Positions 22,619 to 30,621 of a stretch of 49,443 bases of DNA are shown piece after piece. The stretch is from contig JAFEBI010000013.1 of assembly GCA_018242725.1 (NCBI GenBank), forward strand, positions 1-49,443, in the 5' to 3' direction. Both the position numbers and the translations under genes were made by a program. Under the pieces are notes generated by a model. That model did not search any database. It saw only the letters and a list, made by a program, of their open reading frames with translations, and had not been told where the DNA came from. The stretch comes from Nitrospira sp. (GTDB lineage: Bacteria; Nitrospirota; Nitrospiria; Nitrospirales; Nitrospiraceae). Every line of letters begins with the position of its first letter. Within the stretch, counting starts at the first letter, position 1.

Positions 22619-24349
22619 ATGGCCACCAAGAACTACTTCCCCAGACTGTCTCCCAATGCCCTCACGGTCTTGCGCCAGCGTTACCTAGCCAAGAACGAAC
22701 GTGGCCTGGTCATTGAATCTCCCACGGCGCTGTTTCACCGCGTCGCCGATGATGTCGCCTCCATTGAACCGCCCGCGCGCAGACGCCGTCTGGCCCGTCA
22801 GTTCTACGAGGCCATGGCATCTCTGACATTTCTTCCGAATTCACCGACCCTGATGAACGCCGGACGTCCCCTTCAGCAACTTTCGGCTTGCTTCGTATTG
22901 CCCATAGACGATTCCCTTGAATCAATCTTCGACGCCGTGAAGCATCAAGCCCTCATTCATCAATCCGGCGGAGGAACCGGGTTCTCGTTCAGCCATATCC
23001 GGCCTCAGGCCGACCGAGTAGCCACCACCAACGGACTCGCATCAGGCCCCATCTCCTTTATGCGCCTGTTCAATCTATCGACTGATGTCATCAAACAAGG
23101 CGGAACCAGGCGTGGCGCCAATATGGGCATCCTGAGAGTCGACCATCCCGACATTCTTGACTTTATCGCGCTGAAACTCCAACCGCATGAAATGGCAAAC
23201 TTCAACCTTTCGGTGGGGCTCACCGACCGATTTATGAAGGCGGTCAGCCAAAATCGGTCGTATGCGCTCATCAACCCACGGAGCGCCACACCAGTCCGGC
23301 GCCTCCCCGCCAAAATGGTCTTTGATCACCTGGTCAAATCCGCCTGGCAATCAGGCGAGCCTGGCGTCCTCTTCCTTGATACCATCAATAATGCGAATCC
23401 CACGCCTTACCTTGGGACAATCGAAGCCACGAACCCTTGCGGCGAACAACCTCTCTTGGCCTATGAATCCTGTACGCTCGGATCGATCAATGTCGCCCGA
23501 TGTCTGACCACACATCGAGGTGCCGGCAGCATCGACTACGAACGACTCGGAACCATCATTCCTCTGGCGGTTCGCTTCCTCGACAATGTGCTCGATCGAA
23601 CCCGTTTCCCCTTGGCATCAATCGAAGCCCGAACGAAACGCACGAGAAAGATCGGATTGGGCGTCATGGGGTTTGCCGATCTTCTCATTCAGCTGGATAT
23701 TCCCTACGATTCCGATGACGCCTTGCACATCGCGGATCAGTTGATGGGATTTGTTCGCCGACAGGCCCACGAAGCCTCGCATCGTCTGGCGCAGGAACGG
23801 GGACCGTTCCCAGCCTACAAAGACAGTCGGCGGGAACCCGAGGATCCTCCCCGGCGGAATGCAACGGTCACGACCATTGCCCCAACCGGGACCATCAGCA
23901 TTCTAGCCGATTGTTCCGCCGGGATTGAACCGCTCTACGGCGTCAGTGTCGCCCATACAATTATGGAAGACATCCGGCTCCAACGCCTTCACCCGGAATT
24001 CCTTCGACGAGCTCGGGCCAGGGCCCTTCCCCTCTGCGAGTTACGTGAAGAAATCGGTCGGCATGAATCGATTCAACATCTGTCACAGATTCCAGACGAC
24101 CTTCGCCGGCTGTTTGTGACCGCACACGATATCGCTCCGGCACATCATGTTCGGATGCAGGCCGTCTTTCAACGACACAGCGACAGCGGGGTATCCAAAA
24201 CGATCAATCTCCCTCCGTCCGCGACGACCGTGGATGTGGCCGCCGCCTTCTTGCTGGCCTATGAACTGGGCTGCAAAGGTGTGACGGTGTATCGGGCCGG
24301 AAGCCGAGAACATCAGGTACTGTCCTGTTCCCATGTGCAATCCTGTTAA
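22619..24349 (+). CDS. nrdJ: Adenosylcobalamin-dependent ribonucleotide reductase (class II)
   Basis: A 576-residue enzyme that reduces ribonucleotides to deoxyribonucleotides, using adenosylcobalamin to create the thiyl radical. Family landmarks: LPNSPTLMNAG and LSACFVLPIDDSLESIF (first redox Cys), QSGGGTGFSFS, TNPCGEQPLLAYESCTLGSI (N-x-C-x-E active site and second redox Cys), PTGTISILADCSAGIEPLY and KTINLPPSATTVDVAAAF. The short C-terminus ends SCSHVQSC, supplying the external Cys pair that re-reduces the active site. It is at the compact end of the class II range. ATG 22619 gives the natural N-terminus; the frame open upstream to 22055 lies over yjbQ and is not coding. No activase (NrdG) is needed for this class. 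Confidence 0.95.
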   Translation: MATKNYFPRLSPNALTVLRQRYLAKNERGLVIESPTALFHRVADDVASIEPPARRRRLARQFYEAMASLTFLPNSPTLMNAGRPLQQLSACFVLPIDDSLESIFDAVKHQALIHQSGGGTGFSFSHIRPQADRVATTNGLASGPISFMRLFNLSTDVIKQGGTRRGANMGILRVDHPDILDFIALKLQPHEMANFNLSVGLTDRFMKAVSQNRSYALINPRSATPVRRLPAKMVFDHLVKSAWQSGEPGVLFLDTINNANPTPYLGTIEATNPCGEQPLLAYESCTLGSINVARCLTTHRGAGSIDYERLGTIIPLAVRFLDNVLDRTRFPLASIEARTKRTRKIGLGVMGFADLLIQLDIPYDSDDALHIADQLMGFVRRQAHEASHRLAQERGPFPAYKDSRREPEDPPRRNATVTTIAPTGTISILADCSAGIEPLYGVSVAHTIMEDIRLQRLHPEFLRRARARALPLCELREEIGRHESIQHLSQIPDDLRRLFVTAHDIAPAHHVRMQAVFQRHSDSGVSKTINLPPSATTVDVAAAFLLAYELGCKGVTVYRAGSREHQVLSCSHVQSC

Positions 24350-24450
24350 CGAGATCCTGCTGAATCTTCGCACAAAATTGACAGTCTACACGCTTGATGA
24401 TAAGTAATTTTCGAGAGATTACGATGCCGTCTGCTGGAGGGAGGTACTCG

Positions 24451-25242
24451 ATGTTTGCTACTGCTGGAGGTCCGTCGTTCGCCGACAATCCTCTCACGTG
24501 GAACTTGTTCTTCGCGCGTCAACCGGAACCGGATCTTGAATTCACCGAAGAGGAATTGGAGCAGACGACCACCGTTCGATCACCGTCACCCGTAAAGCCA
24601 CCCAAGCCATCAAACAAGCGTCCGCTCTTGCTGGTTCTCTTGGTCCTTCTGCTCGGTGGCGGCGCCTATCTTGCGATGGAGCCGGACATGATCATGGAGT
24701 ATCTTGGTCCGCTCCTCGGCGAGGCACCAGCCCAGCAGCCTCAACCACCGATCGCTCGAAAGCCGGCGCCCCCAGCTCCCATCCCCGTTCCACCAGCCGC
24801 ACCGCCCAAAGCCGTGGCACCGCCACCGGACCCGGCTATTGCGCCGGTCGAGACTCCACAAGCGGCAACACCACCTCCAGCACCGGTTCCAACGCCGCCG
24901 GTTGCCCCACCGATACCGACGGCTTCAACTCCGGCACCGGCGCCACCAACTTCGGCCTCGAGTCCGGCACCGACTCCGACCCCTCCGGTTGTCGCAACCC
25001 CAGCCCCACTCTTTAGTGAAGGGCAACGGGTCAGCGTCGTGCCGAATCCGGCCGCGCCCGGTCAGAAAGTGCAGCTTCATCAAGACGCCGAAGGGACAAA
25101 GCCAGGACCGAGTATTCCCCCGGGAACCGTCCTCACGATTCTTGACGGCGATCTCCAGGGAAATGGCTGGGTCTACTCCATTCGCTCCGACTTCGGCACC
25201 AAGGGATGGCTGGCTGAAACGCAGCTCAAACTGAAACCCTGA
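24451..25242 (+). CDS. Membrane-anchored Pro/Ala-rich protein with C-terminal SH3-like domain
   Basis: A 263-residue protein. An acidic cytoplasmic N-terminus (DLEFTEEELEQ) is followed by a single membrane segment at about residues 58-75 (PLLLVLLVLLLGGGAYLAM). A long Pro/Ala-rich spacer (about 85-200) could span the periplasm or peptidoglycan. The C-terminal 60 residues form a bacterial SH3-like domain (FSEGQRVSVVP, then GWVYSIRSDFGTKGWLAET), a fold that often binds cell-wall peptides. ATG 24451 is chosen for GGAGGGAGG just upstream; ATG 24394 and 24424 are in frame but less likely. A cell-envelope attachment role is inferred, not shown. Confidence 0.8.
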   Translation: MFATAGGPSFADNPLTWNLFFARQPEPDLEFTEEELEQTTTVRSPSPVKPPKPSNKRPLLLVLLVLLLGGGAYLAMEPDMIMEYLGPLLGEAPAQQPQPPIARKPAPPAPIPVPPAAPPKAVAPPPDPAIAPVETPQAATPPPAPVPTPPVAPPIPTASTPAPAPPTSASSPAPTPTPPVVATPAPLFSEGQRVSVVPNPAAPGQKVQLHQDAEGTKPGPSIPPGTVLTILDGDLQGNGWVYSIRSDFGTKGWLAETQLKLKP

Positions 25243-25262
25243 TCGTCCACAGCGCATCTCCC

Positions 25263-25298
25263 GCGAGAGGGTAGGTAATCCTACCACCGCCCTCTCGC
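25263..25298 (+). terminator. Terminator-like hairpin after the SH3 gene
   Basis: GCGAGAGGG (25263-25271) pairs with CCCTCTCGC (25290-25298), and a second internal stem TAGG/CCTA sits in the loop. It lies 20 bases after the stop of the SH3 gene, with no T tract. Confidence 0.5.
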
Positions 25299-25300
25299 TG

Positions 25301-25309
25301 TGCTATAAT
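25301..25309 (+). promoter_or_regulatory. Extended -10 promoter of the HAD-hpnE gene run
   Basis: TGCTATAAT is a perfect extended -10 element. It begins two bases after the preceding hairpin and lies 54 bases before the HAD gene start. No -35 is evident, as is acceptable for extended -10 promoters. Confidence 0.6.
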
Positions 25310-25362
25310 GCCGCCCGTCCACGTTCGTAAAGACGACAGTACAACACAACCGGTAGGACCCC

Positions 25363-26046
25363 ATGCGCGCTGTGATCTTTGACTTTGACGGTGTGATCGC
25401 CGACACCGAACCCCTGCACTTTGAAGGCCTCCGTCGGACACTGGCCGATATCCAGATCACCTTGACGGAGAGCGACTATTACACCGACTATCTGGGGTTT
25501 GATGATCGCGGATGCATTCTGGAAGCACTGCGAGTCAATCACCGTCCCGTTTCAAGCTCGCTGGTCCAAGACCTGATGGCCAAGAAAGCCATCGCCTATA
25601 TGGCCTCGATCAAAGAACACCTCGTCATCTTTCCCGGTGTGCGAGCGTTCATTGAGGAAGCGGCGGCCACCTATCCACTCGCCATTGCGTCCGGTGCGCT
25701 CCGACCAGAAATCGAGCTCGTGCTCGAGCAGATCGGCCTTCGCAACGCGTTTGGTCACATCACAAGCGCCGAGGATGTGGCGAACGGCAAGCCTCATCCG
25801 GAACCCTTTCTTCAGGCCCTGGCTGGTTTGAACCGCCATCAGTCGACATCTGCGATATCATCCGGCTCGTGCTTGGTCATTGAAGATTCTCGGCCAGGCA
25901 TTCGAGCCGCGCGAGCCGCGGGAATGCGAGTGTTAGCCGTGGCCAATACCCACACCGCGCACGATCTCCACGAAGCCGATGCCATCACGATGAGCTTGAG
26001 CGACACACGCTTGGACGAGATCCGCGCACGATTGTGGCCGACCTAG
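25363..26046 (+). CDS. HAD-superfamily hydrolase (beta-phosphoglucomutase-like)
   Basis: A 227-residue HAD protein of the phosphatase/phosphoglucomutase subgroup with a helical cap. Motif I is FDFDGVIADTEPLHFEGL (nucleophile Asp and acid/base Asp), motif II SGALRP (Ser), motif III GKPHPEPF (Lys) and motif IV VIEDSRPGIRAARAAGM (Glu-Asp). It is cytoplasmic. The substrate, probably a sugar phosphate or other small phosphate ester, is not deducible. It is first in a compact run with the BtuF-like gene (13-base gap), hpnD and hpnE, so it may dephosphorylate a metabolite of that pathway, but this is only context. Confidence 0.9.
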   Translation: MRAVIFDFDGVIADTEPLHFEGLRRTLADIQITLTESDYYTDYLGFDDRGCILEALRVNHRPVSSSLVQDLMAKKAIAYMASIKEHLVIFPGVRAFIEEAAATYPLAIASGALRPEIELVLEQIGLRNAFGHITSAEDVANGKPHPEPFLQALAGLNRHQSTSAISSGSCLVIEDSRPGIRAARAAGMRVLAVANTHTAHDLHEADAITMSLSDTRLDEIRARLWPT

Positions 26047-26059
26047 GCTCAGCATCATT

Positions 26060-27001
26060 ATGAGAATTTGCTCACTCATCCCAGGCGCAACAGAGGTGAT
26101 CGCCGCGCTCGGCTTGGAACACCAGCTCGTCGGCATCAGCCATGAATGCGACTTTCCCCCTTCAATTCACCAGGTCCCCGTCATGATTCAATCACTGGTC
26201 GACGCAGAACACCGCACAAGTAATGGAATCGACCAACGAGTCAAAGACTTGGTCCGAGCAGGACACCAACTCTACCAGCTGCGAGAAGAGGCCTTTCAGC
26301 AGGCTCGGCCCGATCTCATCCTGACACAAGACCTCTGTCACGTCTGCTCAGTGACCCCAGACCAACTCACCAGGGCCATGCAATCACTTCAGCACCGACC
26401 CGAGCTGCTGATCCTCAGTCCAACGAGCATAGAGGATGTGATCCATGACATCGAGCGGATTGCCGAGGCCGTTGGTGCCGTTCCAAATGGGAACGTCCTT
26501 GTAGCCAATCTCCGAGATCGATTGGAGAGAGTCCGTCTCCGGGCGAAGAAAGTGACCGTCCGCCCGCGGGTGGTATGCCTTGAATGGCTCGATCCTTTGT
26601 ATGTCGCCGGTCATTGGGTCCCGGAAATGGTAGACTTGGCTGGAGGCGACAATGTGCTTGGCTCCAAGGACAGCCCCTCGTATCAGACGACATGGGATGA
26701 TGTGGCGACCGCACAGCCCGATGTGGTCATCGTGATGCCCTGTGGGTACTCGGTTGATCGGACGCTCAACGAATTGCGGCAGACCGGGCCTGTTCAAACG
26801 GCATGGCAACGGGCACAGGCATCCTGTTCGGACATGTATCTTGTCGATGCCGGCTCCTATTTCAGCCGTCCCGGCCCTCGACTCATTGATGGGGTGGAGC
26901 TCTTGGCCGACATTCTCCACCCGGATCAGGATCGCCCACTCGATCGCTCTCAGGCGATCAAATGTGAACCATCCGTACTAGCTGGAGACAGTGCTTCATG
27001 A
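26060..27001 (+). CDS. BtuF-like cobalamin-binding protein without signal peptide
   Basis: A 313-residue protein of the periplasmic-binding-protein family that includes BtuF. RICSLIPGATEVIAALGLEH at the N-terminus, LILTQDLCHVCSVTPDQL, RPRVVCLEWLDPLYVAGHWV and GGDNVLGSKDS are typical of the cobalamin-binding-protein subgroup. There is no signal peptide: the first residues already form the folded domain, so it is probably cytoplasmic, as in many members lacking transporter partners. No btuC/btuD is adjacent. A link to the B12-dependent NrdJ encoded 2 kb upstream is plausible but unproven. Its stop overlaps hpnD by 4 bases (ATGA). Confidence 0.78.
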   Translation: MRICSLIPGATEVIAALGLEHQLVGISHECDFPPSIHQVPVMIQSLVDAEHRTSNGIDQRVKDLVRAGHQLYQLREEAFQQARPDLILTQDLCHVCSVTPDQLTRAMQSLQHRPELLILSPTSIEDVIHDIERIAEAVGAVPNGNVLVANLRDRLERVRLRAKKVTVRPRVVCLEWLDPLYVAGHWVPEMVDLAGGDNVLGSKDSPSYQTTWDDVATAQPDVVIVMPCGYSVDRTLNELRQTGPVQTAWQRAQASCSDMYLVDAGSYFSRPGPRLIDGVELLADILHPDQDRPLDRSQAIKCEPSVLAGDSAS

Positions 27002-27858
27002 AGGCGTCAGACGCTCAAGCCTATTGCACGGCCTACACCAAGAAAAGTGGTAGCAACTTCTATTATTCGTTCTTGTTTCTTCCGAATGCCAAACGCGATG
27101 CCATGTACACCGTCTATGCCTTCTGCAAGGCGGTGGACAGCGCTGTTGATGAACCCGCTGTCGGCAGCAATCCCAAGGACGAGCTGAAGCACTGGCGTGA
27201 AGAACTGGAAGCTGTGTATTCCGGGACTCCGACGACTCCCATCATGGTGAGCCTCGCGCACCATGTGAAAGCGTTGAGCATTCCGAAGGCCTATTTTGAG
27301 GAGCTGATCAAGGGCGTCGAGATGGATCTCTTCAATAATCGATATGTCACGTTCGATGAGCTGTCACTCTATTGTTACCGTGTGGCATCTGTCGTCGGGC
27401 TCATCTGCCTCCATATCTTTGGAGTCACGTCCGCGCGCGCGCAAGACTACGCGGTCGCTCTGGGCATGGCGTTCCAGCTGACGAACATCCTCCGCGATGT
27501 GGGAACCGATGCCACAGCGGGGCGGATCTATCTCCCGTTGGACGACTTGCGAAAGTGGAACTATCCGGAGAAGGCGCTGCTCAACCAGAGCTATTCTCCT
27601 GAGTTCCGCGTCTTGATGGAATATGAGGCGTCCCAAGCCCATCACTACTATAAGCGAGCCGAAGCAGCCCTGGCAGGCCTCTCCTCAAGTGAACGACGTG
27701 CGCTCACGGTGGCAGAAATCATGCACGGGATCTATCGCCGGATTCTGGAGCGGATCGAACGGTCGAACTATCAGGTGTTCGGGCCCCGGATCAGCCTCAC
27801 CACCGCTCAACGGGTGTTGATCGCTCTAGGAGTGTGGCTCCGCTCACGATTCTCGTGA
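26998..27858 (+). CDS. hpnD: Squalene/phytoene synthase family; presqualene diphosphate synthase
   Basis: A 286-residue all-helical prenyltransferase that couples two farnesyl diphosphates to presqualene diphosphate on the route to squalene and hopanoids. The two Asp-rich sites are present: AFCKAVDSAVDE and QLTNILRDVGTDATAGRIYL. The ending IMHGIYRRILERIERSNYQVF is characteristic of HpnD. The start overlaps the BtuF-like stop by 4 bases, and the stop overlaps hpnE by 4 bases (GTGA), so all three are coupled. The partner hpnC, which makes hydroxysqualene, is not in the window. A phytoene synthase role is the main alternative, but adjacency to an HpnE-like oxidoreductase supports squalene. Confidence 0.9.
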   Translation: MKASDAQAYCTAYTKKSGSNFYYSFLFLPNAKRDAMYTVYAFCKAVDSAVDEPAVGSNPKDELKHWREELEAVYSGTPTTPIMVSLAHHVKALSIPKAYFEELIKGVEMDLFNNRYVTFDELSLYCYRVASVVGLICLHIFGVTSARAQDYAVALGMAFQLTNILRDVGTDATAGRIYLPLDDLRKWNYPEKALLNQSYSPEFRVLMEYEASQAHHYYKRAEAALAGLSSSERRALTVAEIMHGIYRRILERIERSNYQVFGPRISLTTAQRVLIALGVWLRSRFS

Positions 27859-29171
27859 CTGCACCGTCCTCCCAAACCGTATTGATTGTGGGTGCCGGCC
27901 TGGCCGGCCTCGCAACGGCCTATCAGCTCCACCAACAAGGCTACCAGGTCACTCTCCTCGAGTACTCAGATTGGCTTGATGGATTCCGGACCAACGCGTC
28001 CGATCCCACATCAATCACCCTTGGATGCCATCATGAGACCAAGCGGGTACTCCAGAAACTCACTCACGCACAACACCCGGGCTCCGACCGGACCATTCCT
28101 CTCGAATTTCGACTCCCCACGGGACAGACCGTTCCCTATCAGTCTGCCCGCCTTCCTGGCGCCTTGCAGTGGATGATGAGCGTCTTCGGTTTCCATGGCC
28201 TCTCCTGGCACGACCGTTGGAGACTATTCTCGCATGTTGAGCAGATTTGGGAACAGGCCGAAACCCTTCCGGCTGATTTAGAGAATCGCACAGCAGATGA
28301 ATGGCTCACTGCCATAGGCCAGAGTGCGGAAGCCAGGGAACGGATTTGGGCTCCACTCGCTCAGTGGTTGACCGGCAACGCACTGCCCCGTCTATCCGCC
28401 GCGACCTTTGTCCATATCCTGTCAATCGTGTTCCTCCGTGATGCCTCAGACGCCAGGCTCACGTATCATTCCGGAGCTATTGACCAGCGATTGCTCACCC
28501 CGTTGAAAGAGATCCTTCGCGAGGGCAACGTCCGGTTCATCCCCCTCGCACAGCCGCCGCATATCCGATTTGGACAGGACGGAATACAAGACATTCGACT
28601 CCCTGACGGGACAACCTTGCAGGCCGACTGGTACATCAGCGCCCTCTCATATCAGTCCCTTCTCCGCTTGCTTCCGGAACGGTTTCTCACTCGCTATGCC
28701 TACTTTGCCCATCTAACGGAACTCCAAAGCCTCAGTGAGATCGTGGTGGAGCTAACCATTCAATCCACCAACCAGCAGCCGCGACTGCTCCTGCTTGACG
28801 GCAAGCCGTTCCATCACGTCACGAGATCTCCCATTGGTGCACGTGAAGTCGTCGTGCGATTCACCGGAACCGAGAGCGCACTGATGGAATTAGGCGAGAA
28901 TCAGGTGATCAGCGCCGCGCAAGCCAAGATGACCACCGTATTTCCTGACCTGTCTATGAGCGACATCACCTCCCGGCAGGTCTTCCGAGAGAATCACGCC
29001 ACGCTGCTGCTTGCGCCTGGGACTGCTCGACTCCGACCCCTTCAACAAAGCCCCGTCAAGAATCTGCTGGTCGCCGGAGCCTGGACCGACACGACCTGGC
29101 CCCCGAACGTTGAGAGCGCCCTTGTCAGCGCCCGCCGCTGTGCCGACATCGTCATCGGGCACCAATCTTGA
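27855..29171 (+). CDS. hpnE: HpnE-like FAD-dependent squalene-pathway oxidoreductase
   Basis: A 438-residue flavoprotein of the amine-oxidase fold. The dinucleotide-binding motif is VLIVGAGLAGLATAYQLHQQ with LLEY at the end of beta-2. ITLGCHHETKRVLQKL aligns with the HpnE signature after the first FAD loop, and the C-terminus has NLLVAGAWTDTTWPPNVESA, which contacts the flavin. HpnE reduces hydroxysqualene to squalene. The usual Gly-Gly-Arg after beta-2 is altered (LDGFRTNAS), so it is a divergent member. GTG 27855 is chosen because it overlaps the hpnD stop by 4 bases and gives a short N-terminus; GTG 27834 is in frame upstream. It is followed by a small lipoprotein gene after 31 bases. Confidence 0.82.
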   Translation: MTAPSSQTVLIVGAGLAGLATAYQLHQQGYQVTLLEYSDWLDGFRTNASDPTSITLGCHHETKRVLQKLTHAQHPGSDRTIPLEFRLPTGQTVPYQSARLPGALQWMMSVFGFHGLSWHDRWRLFSHVEQIWEQAETLPADLENRTADEWLTAIGQSAEARERIWAPLAQWLTGNALPRLSAATFVHILSIVFLRDASDARLTYHSGAIDQRLLTPLKEILREGNVRFIPLAQPPHIRFGQDGIQDIRLPDGTTLQADWYISALSYQSLLRLLPERFLTRYAYFAHLTELQSLSEIVVELTIQSTNQQPRLLLLDGKPFHHVTRSPIGAREVVVRFTGTESALMELGENQVISAAQAKMTTVFPDLSMSDITSRQVFRENHATLLLAPGTARLRPLQQSPVKNLLVAGAWTDTTWPPNVESALVSARRCADIVIGHQS

Positions 29172-29202
29172 CCTGTGACCGTCTGAATGGTACGAGTACC
29201 CA

Positions 29203-29511
29203 ATGACTGGATGGATCACCCTTCTCGCACTCCTGCTCACAGCAACCGTCGGAGGCTGCGCACAGGATCCGTTTGAGCGTAGGGGCCACCCAGCTGGATA
29301 CAACCGCTACGATGTGGAACGGGATTATATGGAGTGCGAGTACAAGGCGAGATTAGCGAACGAACAGTACTTCTACAGCCAAAGCTCCCTCTTCCCCTTC
29401 AGTGGCGGTGCCCAGAGTCCTGCCGACCATGCCCGGGCGTTGCATGGTCTTTCAACCATCAACGCCTTGCGGGATACTTGCCTCACCGCAAAGGGCTACC
29501 AGTTGAATTAA
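29203..29511 (+). CDS. Small putative lipoprotein
   Basis: A 102-residue protein with a signal peptide (WITLLALLLTATV) and lipobox VGGC, so Cys19 would be lipidated. The mature part is charged. DYMECEYKARLAN and the C-terminal DTCLTAKGYQLN recall small outer-membrane-associated lipoproteins in which two conserved Cys likely form a disulphide. The middle (SQSSLFPFSGGAQSP) is low complexity. No function can be assigned. It lies 31 bases after hpnE on the same strand and is probably the last gene of that unit. Confidence 0.75.
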   Translation: MTGWITLLALLLTATVGGCAQDPFERRGHPAGYNRYDVERDYMECEYKARLANEQYFYSQSSLFPFSGGAQSPADHARALHGLSTINALRDTCLTAKGYQLN

Positions 29512-29559
29512 CTCAACCCGACCACCATGCAAATTGTCCCAAAACCCTCATGATCTTCA

Positions 29560-29589
29560 TTGACATCCCGACTCGCCAATTTCTAAGAT
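29560..29589 (+). promoter_or_regulatory. Promoter of the uracil-DNA glycosylase gene
   Basis: TTGACA (29560-29565), an 18-base spacer and TAAGAT (29584-29589). The expected transcription start near 29596 leaves a 25-base leader before ATG 29621. It separates this gene from the hpn unit. Confidence 0.55.
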
Positions 29590-29620
29590 ATCCCCACAAC
29601 TTCGTTCACTCTCTTGATTC

Positions 29621-30277
29621 ATGACATTCACTCCACTTCAAGAACTGGCTCAATCGCTCGTAAACTGCGAGCGGTGCAAGCTGGCTACGCTCGGACGTAG
29701 CCAAGTCGTCTTCGGCGTTGGGAATCCCCAGGCGAGCATCATGTTCGTCGGAGAGGCGCCGGGGTTCAACGAGGATCAGAAAGGCGAACCGTTTGTCGGA
29801 GCTGCAGGGAAGCTCTTGAACGATCTCCTGGCCTCAGCTGGCTTGTCGCGAGATCAGATCTACATTGCCAATGTGATCAAGTGCCGGCCACCGAACAACC
29901 GAGACCCAGAACAAGACGAAGTAGAGACCTGTAAACCGTTCCTGCTTCAACAGATCCAGTTGATCCAGCCCAAACTGGTCTGTACGCTGGGCAACTGGGC
30001 CACGCAGACCCTCTTGGAGCGCAAAGTCGGCATCACGAAAGTGAAGGCGCAGGCCTTCCACTTGAAGGATTTTGTACTGTTCCCGCTACTGCATCCCGCC
30101 GCAGCCTTGCACCAGGGCAATTTGCTCCCAACGTTGAAAGAAGATTTTAAGAAGCTGAAAGAATTCCTCGACAAGAACACGAAACCAGCCGAACCAACCA
30201 ATACAACCCCGACCCCAACCGCCCCAGTCCTGAATATTGAATCGCCGCAACCGGCGCAGATGGATTTGTTCGGGTAG
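29621..30277 (+). CDS. Type 4 (4Fe-4S) uracil-DNA glycosylase
   Basis: A 218-residue DNA repair enzyme that removes uracil from DNA. The iron-sulphur ligands are Cys16 and Cys19 (NCERCKLATLG), Cys88 (NVIKCRPPNNRDP) and Cys104 (ETCKPF). The catalytic motif region is FVGEAPGFNEDQKGEPFVGA (motif 1), and LLHPAAALHQGN is motif 3. The first 190 residues match the family length. A Pro/Thr-rich tail follows and ends QMDLFG (213-218), which fits the beta-clamp-binding pattern Q-x-(S/D)-L-F. This suggests tethering to the replication clamp (inference). The tail is not part of the conserved fold. Confidence 0.93.
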   Translation: MTFTPLQELAQSLVNCERCKLATLGRSQVVFGVGNPQASIMFVGEAPGFNEDQKGEPFVGAAGKLLNDLLASAGLSRDQIYIANVIKCRPPNNRDPEQDEVETCKPFLLQQIQLIQPKLVCTLGNWATQTLLERKVGITKVKAQAFHLKDFVLFPLLHPAAALHQGNLLPTLKEDFKKLKEFLDKNTKPAEPTNTTPTPTAPVLNIESPQPAQMDLFG

Positions 30278-30326
30278 CCTTTTCCTGCTATTTCGTCCTA
30301 CCAAACACAGCACTGTGGCTCACCCA

Positions 30327-30563
30327 CTACTCCCTCTCAACCTGCTTTAACGATCGACCGATCACACGCATCGACGTCTGATCACTCAGAATCTCGATTG
30401 TCTCCAACAGACCCTCAAACTGATCCATACTCAAAAGCACAGCCGAAGGAACGCCATCGCGTGTAATACCAACAATCTCTTGCTTGTGCTTAATCTGCTG
30501 GATCATATGGGGCAATCTATTCTTGACCTCACTGACAGGGAGAAATTTGTCGATCGATGGCAT
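30327..30563 (-). CDS. Phd/YefM-family antitoxin, apparently without a toxin partner
   Basis: A 78-residue protein of the Phd/YefM type II antitoxin family: FLPVSEVKNRLPHMIQQIKH forms the DNA-binding N-terminus, and VGITRDGVPSAVLLSMDQF is the conserved core. Such proteins repress their own promoter and neutralise RelE/YoeB or Doc toxins. The C-terminal toxin-binding segment (about residues 52-78) is present. No RelE-, Doc- or PIN-like frame lies in the 49 bases downstream or in the 58 bases upstream, so it is an orphan. It sits in an A/T-richer patch, downstream of the pentapeptide-repeat gene on the same strand. Confidence 0.85.
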   Translation of the reverse strand: MPSIDKFLPVSEVKNRLPHMIQQIKHKQEIVGITRDGVPSAVLLSMDQFEGLLETIEILSDQTSMRVIGRSLKQVERE

Positions 30564-30621
30564 GGCAACTACCTTATATCAGTGGCTATTAACATGGATT
30601 CATCGTGTTACAGTACCAATC

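Noticed and set aside
24378..24404. TTGACA-based promoter before the SH3 gene
   Set aside because: The -35 is perfect, but the best -10 (GATAAG) is only 15 bases away and matches poorly, so it is not called.
30278..30326. Toxin gene next to the Phd-type antitoxin
   Set aside because: Only 49 bases lie downstream, and no RelE, Doc or PIN sequence is found on either side.
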